Below, piece after piece: positions 14,086-21,610 of a DNA stretch of 37,620 nucleotides; position 1 is the stretch's first letter, and each line of letters begins with the position of its first letter. The DNA is from Micromonosporaceae bacterium (GTDB lineage: Bacteria > Actinomycetota > Actinomycetes > Mycobacteriales > Micromonosporaceae): the NCBI GenBank assembly GCA_007130245.1, contig SLSW01000197.1:1-37620 (forward strand), read 5' to 3'. Below the pieces are notes generated by a model. The model made no database searches and was not told where the DNA came from. It was given only the letters and a program-made list of their open reading frames with translations. The translations under genes were made by a program, and so were the position numbers.

Positions 14086-15120
14086 GTGGAGCTGAGCGAG
14101 GCGCAGCGGTGGTGGCGGGCCGAGCCGGGTTACCTGAACACGGCCAGCTACGGCCTGCCGCCGGATCCGGCGTTCGAGGAGCTGCAGCGGGTGCTGGCCG
14201 ACTGGCGGGTCGGGCGGACCTCGTGGGAGGCGTGGCAGGAGGCCACCGACCGTTCCCGGGCGGCCTTCGCCCGGATCACCGGCGTACCTGTGGCCGACGT
14301 GGCCACCGGCGCCACCGTGTCCCAGCTGCTGGCGCCGGTGGCCGCGGCCCTTCCCGACGGCGCCCGGGTGGTGGCGCCGGACATCGAGTTCTCCTCCAAC
14401 CTGTTCCCGTGGCTGGCCCAGCACGTGCGCGGGGTGCGCACCCGCACCGCGCCGGCGGCCGACCTGGCCGACGCCATCGACGCCGGCACCGACCTGGTGG
14501 CGTTCAGCCTGGTGCAGTCGTCCGACGGCAGCGTCGCCCCGTACGAGAAGCTGGTCGCCGCGGCACGTGCCCACGACGCGACGGTGGTGGTCGACGCCAC
14601 CCAGGCCTGCGGCTGGCTGCCGTTCGACGCCGCCCTGGCCGACGTGGTGGTGGCCGGCGGCTACAAGTGGCTGATGTCGCCGCGCGGCTCGGCGTTCGCC
14701 TACCTGGCGCCGCGGGTGCGTGAACGCATGATCCCGCACGCCGCCGGCTGGGCCGCGGGGGAGGACCCGCACGCGTCCTACTACGGCCCCCCGCTGCGGT
14801 TGACCGCCGACGCGCGGCGCTTCGACATCTCGCCGGCCTGGTTCTCCTACATCGGCACCGCACCGGCCCTGGAGCTGATCGAGCGCATCGGCGTAGCTGC
14901 GATCCACGCGCACGATGTGGCGCTGGCAAACCGGTTTCTGGCCGGGCTGGGTCGCCCGCCGGGGGATTCGGCGATCGTGACGGTGGACGTGCCGGGAGCG
15001 GAGGAGAAGCTGGCGACCGCCGGGGTACGGGCGGCGGTGCGAGCCGGCCGGGTGCGTGCCTCATTCCACGTCTACAACACCGAGGCGGACGTGGACCTGG
15101 CGCTGTCGGCGCTGGGTTGA
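14086..15120 (+). CDS. PLP-dependent aminotransferase class V-fold protein (cysteine desulfurase/kynureninase-like)
   Basis: A cytoplasmic fold-type I PLP enzyme of 344 residues. The probable cofactor lysine is Lys194 (AGGYKWLMSPRG). Asp170 and Gln173 (VVVDATQACG) are the residues that contact the pyridine nitrogen and phenolate in this family, and SSNLFPW plus the YYGPPLR segment contribute to the substrate pocket. Class V members act as desulfurases, kynureninases or isopenicillin-epimerase-like enzymes. No catalytic cysteine loop of NifS/SufS type is evident, so I do not assign a reaction. GTG 14086 has GAGGTGG upstream. The gene stands alone and ends 22 bp from the stop of the convergent FAD oxidoreductase gene. 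Confidence 0.85.
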   Translation: MELSEAQRWWRAEPGYLNTASYGLPPDPAFEELQRVLADWRVGRTSWEAWQEATDRSRAAFARITGVPVADVATGATVSQLLAPVAAALPDGARVVAPDIEFSSNLFPWLAQHVRGVRTRTAPAADLADAIDAGTDLVAFSLVQSSDGSVAPYEKLVAAARAHDATVVVDATQACGWLPFDAALADVVVAGGYKWLMSPRGSAFAYLAPRVRERMIPHAAGWAAGEDPHASYYGPPLRLTADARRFDISPAWFSYIGTAPALELIERIGVAAIHAHDVALANRFLAGLGRPPGDSAIVTVDVPGAEEKLATAGVRAAVRAGRVRASFHVYNTEADVDLALSALG

Positions 15121-15142
15121 CCCGACGGGCGGCCGGCGTGGG

Positions 15143-16393
15143 TCAGCGGTCGCCGTGTAAGTGCCTGCGTACCGCGCGGGCGGCCCTGGTCCCGCTGGCC
15201 ATCGCGCCCTGGCTCGAGGGTGTGTCGCGGTGGTCGCCGGCCACGAAGAGCATCTCGCCGAGGTGGACCGGCCGGCGGAGCGGCCTGCCCGGCGGCATCG
15301 CCGGCAGCGCCTGGGCGACCTGCACGGTCCGCACCGGTTCCCATCCGCGCGAGGCCACTCCGTACAGGTCGGCCACCGCACGGCGTACGACCTCTTCGGG
15401 CGGGCCGGGCGCACCCACCACTGTGGTGGCGACCAGGGCCCGGCCGTCGGACGAGTACGCCTGCGCCGCTTCGGTCATGACGGTCGAGTTCGCCACCAGC
15501 CGGCCGGGTCGGCCGTCGAGCACCAGCGTCGGCTCGGCCAGCGGTGAGTCTTCGCAGGCGTGGTAGTACGTCGTCAGCGCGCGCATCGTCGGGGTGTGGG
15601 GCATGTCGAGCAGGGTCGCCGCCGTCGTGGGGTCGGCTGCCACCAGCACCGCCCGCGCCTGCACCGACCCGCCGTCGTGCTCCACCCGACCGGGTCGCAC
15701 CGTGCCGACGGTTGCGCCGGACCGGACCGTGCCGGCGGGCAGCCGCCTGGCCAGTTGCGCCGGGATGGCCGCCATGCCGCCCGACGGCACCCCTACCGTG
15801 CCGCGGACGAAGCTGCGCCAGACCAGGTCCACGAAGCGGCTCGAGGTTTCCAGGCGGTCATCGGCGAGCACGCCCGACAGGAACGGGCGCACGAACCGCT
15901 CCAGCACCGTCCCGGATACACCGCGGGCGATCAGCGCCCGCTCCGCCGGGCGGTCCGGCCAGCGCTTGACGTGTTTCGCGGGCAGGCCGCCCGTACGCGC
16001 CGACCACAACCCCAGTGCCGCGAGCTGGCCCCACGCCCGGGGCGGGAACGGCCCGGCCACGGGCGCCGCGGCCAGCGACGCGGGGCCGGCGCGCGATCCC
16101 GGGACGCGATGCAACCGGTTGCCGTGGCGGACGAGCGCGCCGGAGGTGAACGGCGCGAAACCGAGCGCGTCGAGGTCGAGCCGGCGCCGGACCTGTGGGT
16201 ACGCCGTATTGAGGACCTGAAAGCCGCGGTCGAGAGTGAAGCCGTGGGCGTGATCGGTGGCGACCCGCCCACCGACGCGGTGCGAGCGCTCCAGGACCAG
16301 GACCTCCAGTCCGGCGTCGGTCAGGTCGACCGCGGCGGTCAGGCCGGCCAATCCGGCGCCCACGATCACGACGTCGACCCGGTCAACCGACAC
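15143..16393 (-). CDS. FAD-dependent amine-oxidase/phytoene-desaturase-like oxidoreductase
   Basis: A 416-residue flavoprotein with the N-terminal dinucleotide-binding motif VVIVGAGLAGLTAAVDL, an acidic strand end LVLERSHRVGGR (the typical GG-doublet) and the C-terminal FAD motif MLFVAGDHRDTPSSQGAMASG. This is the architecture of protoporphyrinogen-oxidase/phytoene-desaturase/NAD(P)-binding amine oxidases; the substrate is not predictable. I use GTG 16393: a GGAAGGGGG ribosome site lies just upstream and the protein then begins SVDRVDVVIVGAG. The longer reading from 16450 adds a glycine-rich stretch without homology. It is divergent from the MFS exporter gene, and the palindromes at 16480-16540 could control both. 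Confidence 0.88.
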   Translation of the reverse strand: MSVDRVDVVIVGAGLAGLTAAVDLTDAGLEVLVLERSHRVGGRVATDHAHGFTLDRGFQVLNTAYPQVRRRLDLDALGFAPFTSGALVRHGNRLHRVPGSRAGPASLAAAPVAGPFPPRAWGQLAALGLWSARTGGLPAKHVKRWPDRPAERALIARGVSGTVLERFVRPFLSGVLADDRLETSSRFVDLVWRSFVRGTVGVPSGGMAAIPAQLARRLPAGTVRSGATVGTVRPGRVEHDGGSVQARAVLVAADPTTAATLLDMPHTPTMRALTTYYHACEDSPLAEPTLVLDGRPGRLVANSTVMTEAAQAYSSDGRALVATTVVGAPGPPEEVVRRAVADLYGVASRGWEPVRTVQVAQALPAMPPGRPLRRPVHLGEMLFVAGDHRDTPSSQGAMASGTRAARAVRRHLHGDR

Positions 16394-16479
16394 CCGGACC
16401 CCCTTCCCGGGTCCACCACCGGCCCGCCCGAGCCGGACCTCAGTGTCCATCGTGACACGGGGGTGAAGCCGGTCACATT

Positions 16480-16540
16480 ACGAAACGAGACCGTATCGTT
16501 TCGTCGTACCGTGCTCGTAAGCTGAGGTCCTACTTACGAG
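16480..16540. promoter_or_regulatory. Two palindromic operator candidates in front of the MFS exporter
   Basis: Palindrome 1 has ACGAAACGA (16480-16488) and TCGTTTCGT (16496-16504), perfect 9-bp arms with a 7-bp spacer. Palindrome 2 has CTCGTAAG (16514-16521) and CTTACGAG (16533-16540), perfect 8-bp arms. CCGTATCG also occurs twice (16491-16498 and 16547-16554). The size and symmetry fit TetR-family operators, and a TetR gene follows the exporter. On the minus strand TAATGT (16479-16474) could be the -10 box of the FAD gene, so one operator may cover both directions. Binding is inferred. Confidence 0.6.
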
Positions 16541-16574
16541 ACACGGCCGTATCGAAACCTGGCGGGGGGCGGGG

Positions 16575-18146
16575 TTGCGCGACGAACCGGACACCGGACA
16601 CCCGCGGCGGTGGCTGATCCTCGGCGCCATGGTGATCTGCCTGCTGGTGGTGGTGCTGGACAACACCATCCTCAACGTGGCGCTGCGGGTGCTCGCCGAC
16701 CCGGTTGCCGGCCTGGGTGCCACGCAGGTGCAGCTCGAGTGGTTCATCAACGCCTACACCCTGGTCTTCGCCGGGCTGCTGTTCACCTTCGGCGTGCTGG
16801 CCGACCGCTTCGGCCGCAAGCGGTTCCTGCTGCTGGGCCTGGCCCTGTTCGGCCTGGCGTCGCTGGCCGCGGCCTACTCGCAGGATCCCGGCCACCTGAT
16901 CGCCGCCCGCTTACTGAAGGCCGTGGGTGCCGCGGTGATCATGCCGGCGACGCTGTCGATCATCTCGGTCGTCTTCGACCCCCGCGAACGCGGCCGCGCC
17001 ATCGGGGTCTGGGCGGGTGCGGTCGGCGTCGGCGTGGCCATCGGCCCGATCACCGGCGGCCTGCTGCTGGAGCACTTCTGGTGGGGGTCGATCTTCCTGA
17101 TCAACCTGCCGGTGGTGCTGATCGGCCTGCTGGTGATCGCGGCGCTGGTGCCGGAGTCGCGCGACCCGGACCCGCGGCGGCTGGACCTGGTGGGCATGGC
17201 GCTGTCGGTGGTCGGTCTGGTCGCGCTCGTGTTCGGGATCATCGACGGTGGCGAACGCGGGTTCGACCGACCGGTGGCATGGGCGGCGATCGGGACCGGC
17301 GTGGCGGTGCTGGCGGCGTTCGTGGCATGGGAGCGCCGCACCCCGCACCCGTCCCTGGACGTGCGGCTGTTCCGCAACCCCCGGTTCTCCACCGCCGCCG
17401 GGGTCATGGCGCTGATCTTCTTCGCCGCCTTCGGTGTGTTCTTCTTCACCACCTTCTACCTGCAACTCGTGCTCGGCTACACCCCGTTGCAGGCCGGGGC
17501 GTTGCTGCTGCCGTTCGCCGTCGCGCAACTGATCTTCGCCCCGCGCAGTGCCGCCATGGTCAAGCGGTACGGTGCCAAGGCGGTCTGCGCGGTCGGGCTG
17601 GCGCTGACCGCGACCGGGCTGGCCGGCTGGACGGTGGTCGACGCCGACACACCGTTCTGGTTCGTCGGCGCGCTGTTCTTCATCCAGGGCGTGGGCATGG
17701 CCAACGTGATGCCCCCGGCGACGGAGTCCATCCTGTCGACGCTGCCCCGCGAGCGTGCCGGGGTCGGCTCCGCGGTGGCCAACACCGTGCGCCAGGTCGG
17801 TGGTGCGCTGGGCGTCGCGGTGCTCGGCGCGGTGGTGATGGGTGTCTACCGGGACCGGGTCGGCCCGGCGGTGTCGGTGCTGCCGGCGGCGGAGCGGCAC
17901 GACGCGGTCGAGTCGATCGCCGGCGCGCACGCCGTGGCCGAGCGGCTCGGCGAACCGGGCCTGATCCCCGCGGCCAACGAGGCGTTCCTGACCGCCCTGC
18001 ACACCACCGCCGGCGCGTCCGCGGCCGTGGCGGTGCTGTCGGTGCTGGTGGTGCTGCGCTGGCTGCCCGGCCGGCCCCGGCCGGAAACCGCTGACCCGAC
18101 CGCGCCTGCGGACGCGCGCGAGCCCGTGCGCGTCAAGGTCTCGTAG
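16575..18146 (+). CDS. MFS drug exporter, DHA2 (EmrB/QacA, 14-TM) family
   Basis: A proton-coupled multidrug exporter of the cytoplasmic membrane, 523 residues with about 14 hydrophobic helices. Visible motifs are VVLDNTILNVAL in TM1 (DHA2 motif D1), GVLADRFGRKRFLLLG in the TM2-3 loop (motif A) and the antiporter motif C region GVWAGAVGVGVAIGPITGG in TM5. The short N-terminus (RDEPDTGHPRRW) is cytoplasmic. The start is TTG 16575 after a G-rich stretch, so it is less certain than the frame. A TetR regulator gene begins 11 bp after the stop and probably shares the transcript. Substrates cannot be predicted. Confidence 0.92.
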   Translation: MRDEPDTGHPRRWLILGAMVICLLVVVLDNTILNVALRVLADPVAGLGATQVQLEWFINAYTLVFAGLLFTFGVLADRFGRKRFLLLGLALFGLASLAAAYSQDPGHLIAARLLKAVGAAVIMPATLSIISVVFDPRERGRAIGVWAGAVGVGVAIGPITGGLLLEHFWWGSIFLINLPVVLIGLLVIAALVPESRDPDPRRLDLVGMALSVVGLVALVFGIIDGGERGFDRPVAWAAIGTGVAVLAAFVAWERRTPHPSLDVRLFRNPRFSTAAGVMALIFFAAFGVFFFTTFYLQLVLGYTPLQAGALLLPFAVAQLIFAPRSAAMVKRYGAKAVCAVGLALTATGLAGWTVVDADTPFWFVGALFFIQGVGMANVMPPATESILSTLPRERAGVGSAVANTVRQVGGALGVAVLGAVVMGVYRDRVGPAVSVLPAAERHDAVESIAGAHAVAERLGEPGLIPAANEAFLTALHTTAGASAAVAVLSVLVVLRWLPGRPRPETADPTAPADAREPVRVKVS

Positions 18147-18157
18147 GCTGGTCGGCG

Positions 18158-18787
18158 ATGGTCCCCATCAGCGCCACCGCAGCCACCGGGCCGGTCGACG
18201 GAGCGACCGGCCGCAACCCGGGGCGGCCGCGCAGTGTCCAGGTGGACGAGGCGATCATCGAGGCGGTGCTGGACCTGCTGGCCGAGGGCAGCACGGTCGA
18301 GGCGCTGTCGATCGAGGCGGTGGCCGCGCGTGCCGGGGTGGGAAAGGCCACCATCTACCGCCGCTGGTCCGGCAAGGAGGCGTTGCTGGTCGACGCGGTG
18401 AGCAGCATCAAGGGTCCACTGCCGAGCCCACGCGGCGAGTCGGTGCGCGAGGACCTGATCCTGCTGCTGGGGCCGGGGCCGAGGAAACCCGACCAGCGGA
18501 TGACCCGCATCATGTCCTGCCTGGTGCCGGAGGTGCACACCAGCCCCGAGCGCTACCGGCTCTACCAGGGGCTGGTCGAACCCCGCCGGGAGGCGATCCG
18601 GGAGGTGCTGCGACGCGGCGTGCGCACCGGTGAGTTGCGCGCCGACACCGACATCGAGGCGGCGCTGGTGGTGCTCGCCGGGCCGATCCTGATCCAGAAG
18701 ATGCTGCGCTGGCACCCGGATCTCGACGATGCCGCCCTGCCCGAACGGGTCGTGGACACGGTGCTGGCCGGCCTCGCGTGTCGTTGA
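18158..18787 (+). CDS. TetR/AcrR-family transcriptional regulator
   Basis: A 209-residue dimeric repressor-type protein. The N-terminal helix-turn-helix reads ALSIEAVAARAGVGKATIYRRW, followed by SGKEALLVDAV, the canonical TetR DNA-binding signature (roughly residues 48-80). The C-terminal ligand-binding part (VPEVHTSPERYRLYQGLVEPRR and WHPDLDDAALPERVVDTVLAGL) resembles the common actinobacterial TetR_C subgroup. It begins 11 bp after the MFS stop, so it is probably cotranscribed and represses the exporter through the palindromes at 16480-16540. A drug or metabolite inducer is expected but unknown. Confidence 0.9.
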   Translation: MVPISATAATGPVDGATGRNPGRPRSVQVDEAIIEAVLDLLAEGSTVEALSIEAVAARAGVGKATIYRRWSGKEALLVDAVSSIKGPLPSPRGESVREDLILLLGPGPRKPDQRMTRIMSCLVPEVHTSPERYRLYQGLVEPRREAIREVLRRGVRTGELRADTDIEAALVVLAGPILIQKMLRWHPDLDDAALPERVVDTVLAGLACR

Positions 18788-18802
18788 CGTCGGGGCGTCG
18801 CG

Positions 18803-18830
18803 GGTACGCGTAGCCTCGTACACGCGTACC
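18803..18830. promoter_or_regulatory. Inverted repeat upstream of ruvC
   Basis: GGTACGCGT (18803-18811) and ACGCGTACC (18822-18830) are perfect 9-bp arms around 10 bases, ending 23 bp before the ruvC start. The TAGCCT at 18811-18816 could be a -10 box. The sequence is not the actinobacterial LexA box (TCGAAC-N4-GTTCGA). It may be an operator or the terminator hairpin of the tetR transcript. Confidence 0.4.
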
Positions 18831-18853
18831 GGTCACGGATGGGGAGGTCGCGC

Positions 18854-19399
18854 GTGCGGGTGCTGGGCGTGGACCCGGGGCTGACCCGGTGCGGTGTAGG
18901 CATCGTGGACGGACAGCCCGGCCGGCCGTGCGCGCTGGTGGAGGTGGAGGTGCTGCGCACCGACGCCGGCGCGGACTTCGCCCACCGGCTGCGGCAGCTG
19001 GACGAGCGGCTGGCCGACCTGATCGCCACGCACCGGCCGGACAGCGTGGCGGTGGAGCGGGTGTTCAGCCAGCACAACGTGCGCACCGTCATGGGCACCG
19101 CGCAGGCCGGGGCGGTGGCCGCGCTCGCGGCGGCGCGCGCCGGCGTGCCGGTGCAGCTCTACACTCCCAGCGAGGTCAAGGCGGCGGTCACCGGCTCGGG
19201 CCAGGCCGGCAAGGCGCAGGTGACAGCGATGGTGACCCGGTTGCTGAAGCTGCCGCAGCGACCCCGGCCGGCCGACGCGGCCGACGCGCTGGCACTGGCC
19301 ATCTGCCATGTGTGGCGCGGCGCCACCCGCGAGCGGCTTGCCGCGGCGGCACAGGCGGTACGGGCACCTGGGTCTACCGGGAACGGAGGACGCGGATGA
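18854..19399 (+). CDS. ruvC: Holliday junction resolvase RuvC
   Basis: RuvC is the dimeric endonuclease that cuts four-way junctions during recombination repair, guided by RuvAB. The 181-residue protein has all four metal-binding acids: Asp7 ([12 protein letters not shown]), Glu68 (VAVERVF), Asp141 and Asp144 ([13 protein letters not shown]). GTG 18854 is chosen because GGGGAGG lies 6 nt upstream and translation opens RVLGVDPG as in the family; ATG 18839 would add only GRSRV and overlaps that ribosome site. The stop overlaps the ruvA start (ATGA). In many actinobacteria yebC precedes ruvC; here a drug exporter and TetR gene are found instead. Confidence 0.95.
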   Translation: MRVLGVDPGLTRCGVGIVDGQPGRPCALVEVEVLRTDAGADFAHRLRQLDERLADLIATHRPDSVAVERVFSQHNVRTVMGTAQAGAVAALAAARAGVPVQLYTPSEVKAAVTGSGQAGKAQVTAMVTRLLKLPQRPRPADAADALALAICHVWRGATRERLAAAAQAVRAPGSTGNGGRG

Positions 19400-20004
19400 T
19401 CGCGAGCGTACGGGGTGAGGTGATCTCGGTCGCCGGCGACGGCGCGGTGGTCGAGGTCGGCGGGGTGGGCCTGCGGGTGCACTGCGCCCCGGCGACCCTG
19501 GCCGAGCTGCGGGTGGGCCAACCGGCGCGGCTGGCCACCAGCATGGTGGTGCGCGAGGACTCGCTGACGCTGTACGGGTTCGCCGACGACGACGCCCGGG
19601 ACCTGTTCGAGCTGCTGCAGACCGCCAGCGGAGTGGGGCCGCGGCTGGCGCAGGCGGTGCTGGCCGTGCACAGTCCGGACGTGGTGCGCAAGGCCATCGC
19701 CAACGAGGAGATCTCGGTGCTCACCCAGGTGCCCGGCATCGGGCGTAAGGGCGCCGAGCGGCTGATGCTGGAGTTGCGTGACAAGATCGGTCCGGCGCCG
19801 GCAGTCGGTGGAGTGTCGGGTGCGTCCGTCGATGCCGGTTGGCGCGACCAGGTCCGGGCCGGACTGGTGGGGCTGGGCTGGACCGGCGCGCAGGCCGAGC
19901 AGGCGGTGGCCGCGGTGGCCGAGACCGTCGACGGTGAGCCGCCTCCGGTGCCGGTGCTGCTCAAGCAGGCGATCCGGCTGCTCGGCAACCCGCTTAATCG
20001 CTGA
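19396..20004 (+). CDS. ruvA: Holliday junction branch migration protein RuvA
   Basis: RuvA binds the Holliday junction as a tetramer and loads the RuvB motor. The 202-residue protein has the N-terminal OB-fold ([23 protein letters not shown]..), two helix-hairpin-helix motifs ([17 protein letters not shown] and [19 protein letters not shown], near residues 71-90 and 108-130) and the C-terminal RuvB-contacting domain ([19 protein letters not shown]). Length is normal. It overlaps the ruvC stop by 4 bp. Its stop codon lies within the left end of the GATCTTG inverted repeat (20003-20069) that separates it from ruvB. Confidence 0.95.
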   Translation: MIASVRGEVISVAGDGAVVEVGGVGLRVHCAPATLAELRVGQPARLATSMVVREDSLTLYGFADDDARDLFELLQTASGVGPRLAQAVLAVHSPDVVRKAIANEEISVLTQVPGIGRKGAERLMLELRDKIGPAPAVGGVSGASVDAGWRDQVRAGLVGLGWTGAQAEQAVAAVAETVDGEPPPVPVLLKQAIRLLGNPLNR

Positions 20005-20069
20005 TCTTGCAGTCGTGCCCCGAGTTTTGCGAGGTTTGTCCTGAATGTCGGGTGAAGAGGTGCAAGATC
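20003..20069. repeat. Inverted repeat with GATCTTGCA/TGCAAGATC ends (copy 2)
   Basis: GATCTTGCA (20003-20011) and TGCAAGATC (20061-20069) are perfect 9-bp arms, extended by a wobble and two more pairs. The 49-base interior is relatively AT-rich (GAGTTTTGCGAGGTTTG..). The left arm overlaps the ruvA stop codon and the right arm lies within the first codons of ruvB. Its ends match copies 1 and 3. Confidence 0.65.
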
Positions 20070-21145
20070 GGCGGGATCTGGCGCTGGTGTCGCCGTACGC
20101 CGTGCCGGAGGAACGCGACGCCGAGGCGAGCGTGCGGCCGAAGCGCCTGGCCGAGTTCGTCGCCCAGCACCGGGTGCGCGAGCAGCTGGAGCTGCTGCTG
20201 ACCTCGGCGCAGCAGCGCGGCGTGCCACCGGACCACATCCTGCTATCGGGAGCGCCCGGCCTCGGCAAGACCACGCTGGCCATGATCGTGGCCTCCGAGC
20301 TCGGCGCGGGGCTGCGGGTGACCAGCGGCCCGGCGATCGAGCGCGCCGGCGACCTGGCGGCGATCCTGACCAGCCTGGCCGCCGGCGACGTGCTGTTCAT
20401 CGACGAGATCCACCGCATCGCCCGCCCGGCCGAGGAGCTGCTCTACAGCGCGATGGAGGACTTCCGGGTCGACGTGGTGGTCGGCAAGGGCCCCGGCGCC
20501 ACCGCGATCCCGCTGGCCGTCGAGCCGTTCACGCTGGTCGGCGCCACCACCCGGGCGGGACTGCTGACCGGGCCGATGCGCGACCGGTTCGGCTTCGTGG
20601 GGCACCTCGACTTCTATCAGCCCGACGAGTTGGCGCAGTTGCTGGTCCGCTCGGCGTCGATCATGCGGGTGAGTGCCACCGACGACGGGCTGGCCGAGAT
20701 CGCCGGGCGTTCGCGCGGCACCCCGCGGGTGGCCAACCGGCTGCTGCGGCGCGTGCGCGACTACGCACAGGTGCGTGCCGACGGGGTGGTGACCCGGCAG
20801 CACGCGCGGGAGGCGCTGCGGGTCTACGACGTGGACGAGCGCGGGCTGGACCGGCTGGACCGGGCGGTGCTGTCGGCGCTGGTCGGCTCGTTCGGCGGCG
20901 GCCCGGTGGGGCTGTCCACGCTGGCGGTGGCGGTGGGGGAGCAGCCCGACACGGTCGAGGAGGTCTGCGAGCCGTACCTGGTGCGTGCCGGCCTGCTGGC
21001 GCGCACGCCCCGCGGCCGGGTGGCCACCGAGGCGGCCTGGCGGCACCTTGGACAAACCCCGCCGAGTGCTATCTTTGGGGCTGGCGCCGGGACGGCGCCG
21101 GACCTGTTCGGTTCGCAATTAGGTGAGGCGGGGCACACCGACTAG
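20045..21145 (+). CDS. ruvB: Holliday junction branch migration ATPase RuvB
   Basis: RuvB is the hexameric AAA+ motor that drives branch migration on RuvA-bound junctions. The 366-residue protein has Walker [10 protein letters not shown] (69-77), Walker B LFIDEIHR with DEIH at 120-123, sensor/arginine-finger region GATTRAG...RDRFG (about 168-183) and a C-terminal winged-helix domain. ATG 20045 has GAGG 10 nt upstream. The first residues (SGEEVQDRR) are encoded partly by the right arm of a palindromic repeat, so the extreme N-terminus may be a recent addition; conserved sequence starts near LVSPYA. The tail [10 protein letters not shown] is not conserved in the family as far as I know. Confidence 0.95.
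   Translation: MSGEEVQDRRDLALVSPYAVPEERDAEASVRPKRLAEFVAQHRVREQLELLLTSAQQRGVPPDHILLSGAPGLGKTTLAMIVASELGAGLRVTSGPAIERAGDLAAILTSLAAGDVLFIDEIHRIARPAEELLYSAMEDFRVDVVVGKGPGATAIPLAVEPFTLVGATTRAGLLTGPMRDRFGFVGHLDFYQPDELAQLLVRSASIMRVSATDDGLAEIAGRSRGTPRVANRLLRRVRDYAQVRADGVVTRQHAREALRVYDVDERGLDRLDRAVLSALVGSFGGGPVGLSTLAVAVGEQPDTVEEVCEPYLVRAGLLARTPRGRVATEAAWRHLGQTPPSAIFGAGAGTAPDLFGSQLGEAGHTD
21048..21075 (+). promoter_or_regulatory. Possible yajC-secDF promoter inside the end of ruvB
   Basis: TTGGAC (21048-21053) and TATCTT (21070-21075) with a 16-bp spacer lie in an unusually AT-rich patch of ruvB. This is followed by a ~100-bp gap (21146-21247) without a gene before yajC. The -35 match is only partial, so this is a suggestion. 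Confidence 0.3.
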
Positions 21146-21247
21146 ACTCGCCGCGACCCGGGGTCATGCGATTCCGAGCTGAGTGAGAAGATCGCCTGCG
21201 GCGGCGTACCCCCTTGCGTCGCACTGGCTAACCGGAAGGTCGAAAAC

Positions 21248-21604
21248 GTGTTGCTGGCGCAAGAACTGGCGCAAGAAGATGCCGGCGGCGGGATGCTGCC
21301 CCTGTTGATGATCGTGGGGCTGTTCGCCATCTTCTACTTCCTGCTGATCCGCCCCCAGCAGAAGCGCAAGCGGGAAGCTTTGCAGATGCAGGCGGAACTG
21401 ACCGTCGGCGACCAGGTGGTGACCGTCGGCGGGCTGCACGGCACGATCGCGGAGATGGACGATCAGACGGTGGTCCTGGAAACGTCGGAAGGGATCTTCA
21501 GCCGCTACGAGCGCGCCGCCATCGGCCGGCGTATGGAGGAGATCAGCACCGAGACGGAGGCGGATCCGGGCAGCGACCCGATCCAGCACCGCGACAAGGA
21601 CTGA
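21248..21604 (+). CDS. yajC: Preprotein translocase accessory subunit YajC
   Basis: YajC is a small single-span membrane protein that associates with SecDF and the SecYEG channel. The 118-residue product has a short N-terminus (LLAQELAQEDAGGG), one hydrophobic helix at about 16-34 followed by the hallmark FYFLLIRPQQKRKRE, and a cytoplasmic domain with LTVGDQVVTVGGLHGTI. GTG 21248 has GGAAGG 8 nt upstream. It is the first gene of yajC-secD-secF, 6 bp before secD, which supports the assignment. Confidence 0.94.
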   Translation: MLLAQELAQEDAGGGMLPLLMIVGLFAIFYFLLIRPQQKRKREALQMQAELTVGDQVVTVGGLHGTIAEMDDQTVVLETSEGIFSRYERAAIGRRMEEISTETEADPGSDPIQHRDKD

Positions 21605-21610
21605 TAACCG

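Noticed and set aside
18784-18830. SOS (LexA) box in front of ruvC
   Set aside because: The inverted repeat GGTACGCGT/ACGCGTACC does not match TCGAAC-N4-GTTCGA. A weak resemblance of GTCGCGG-N7-TAGCCT to the RecA-independent damage promoter is too poor to claim.
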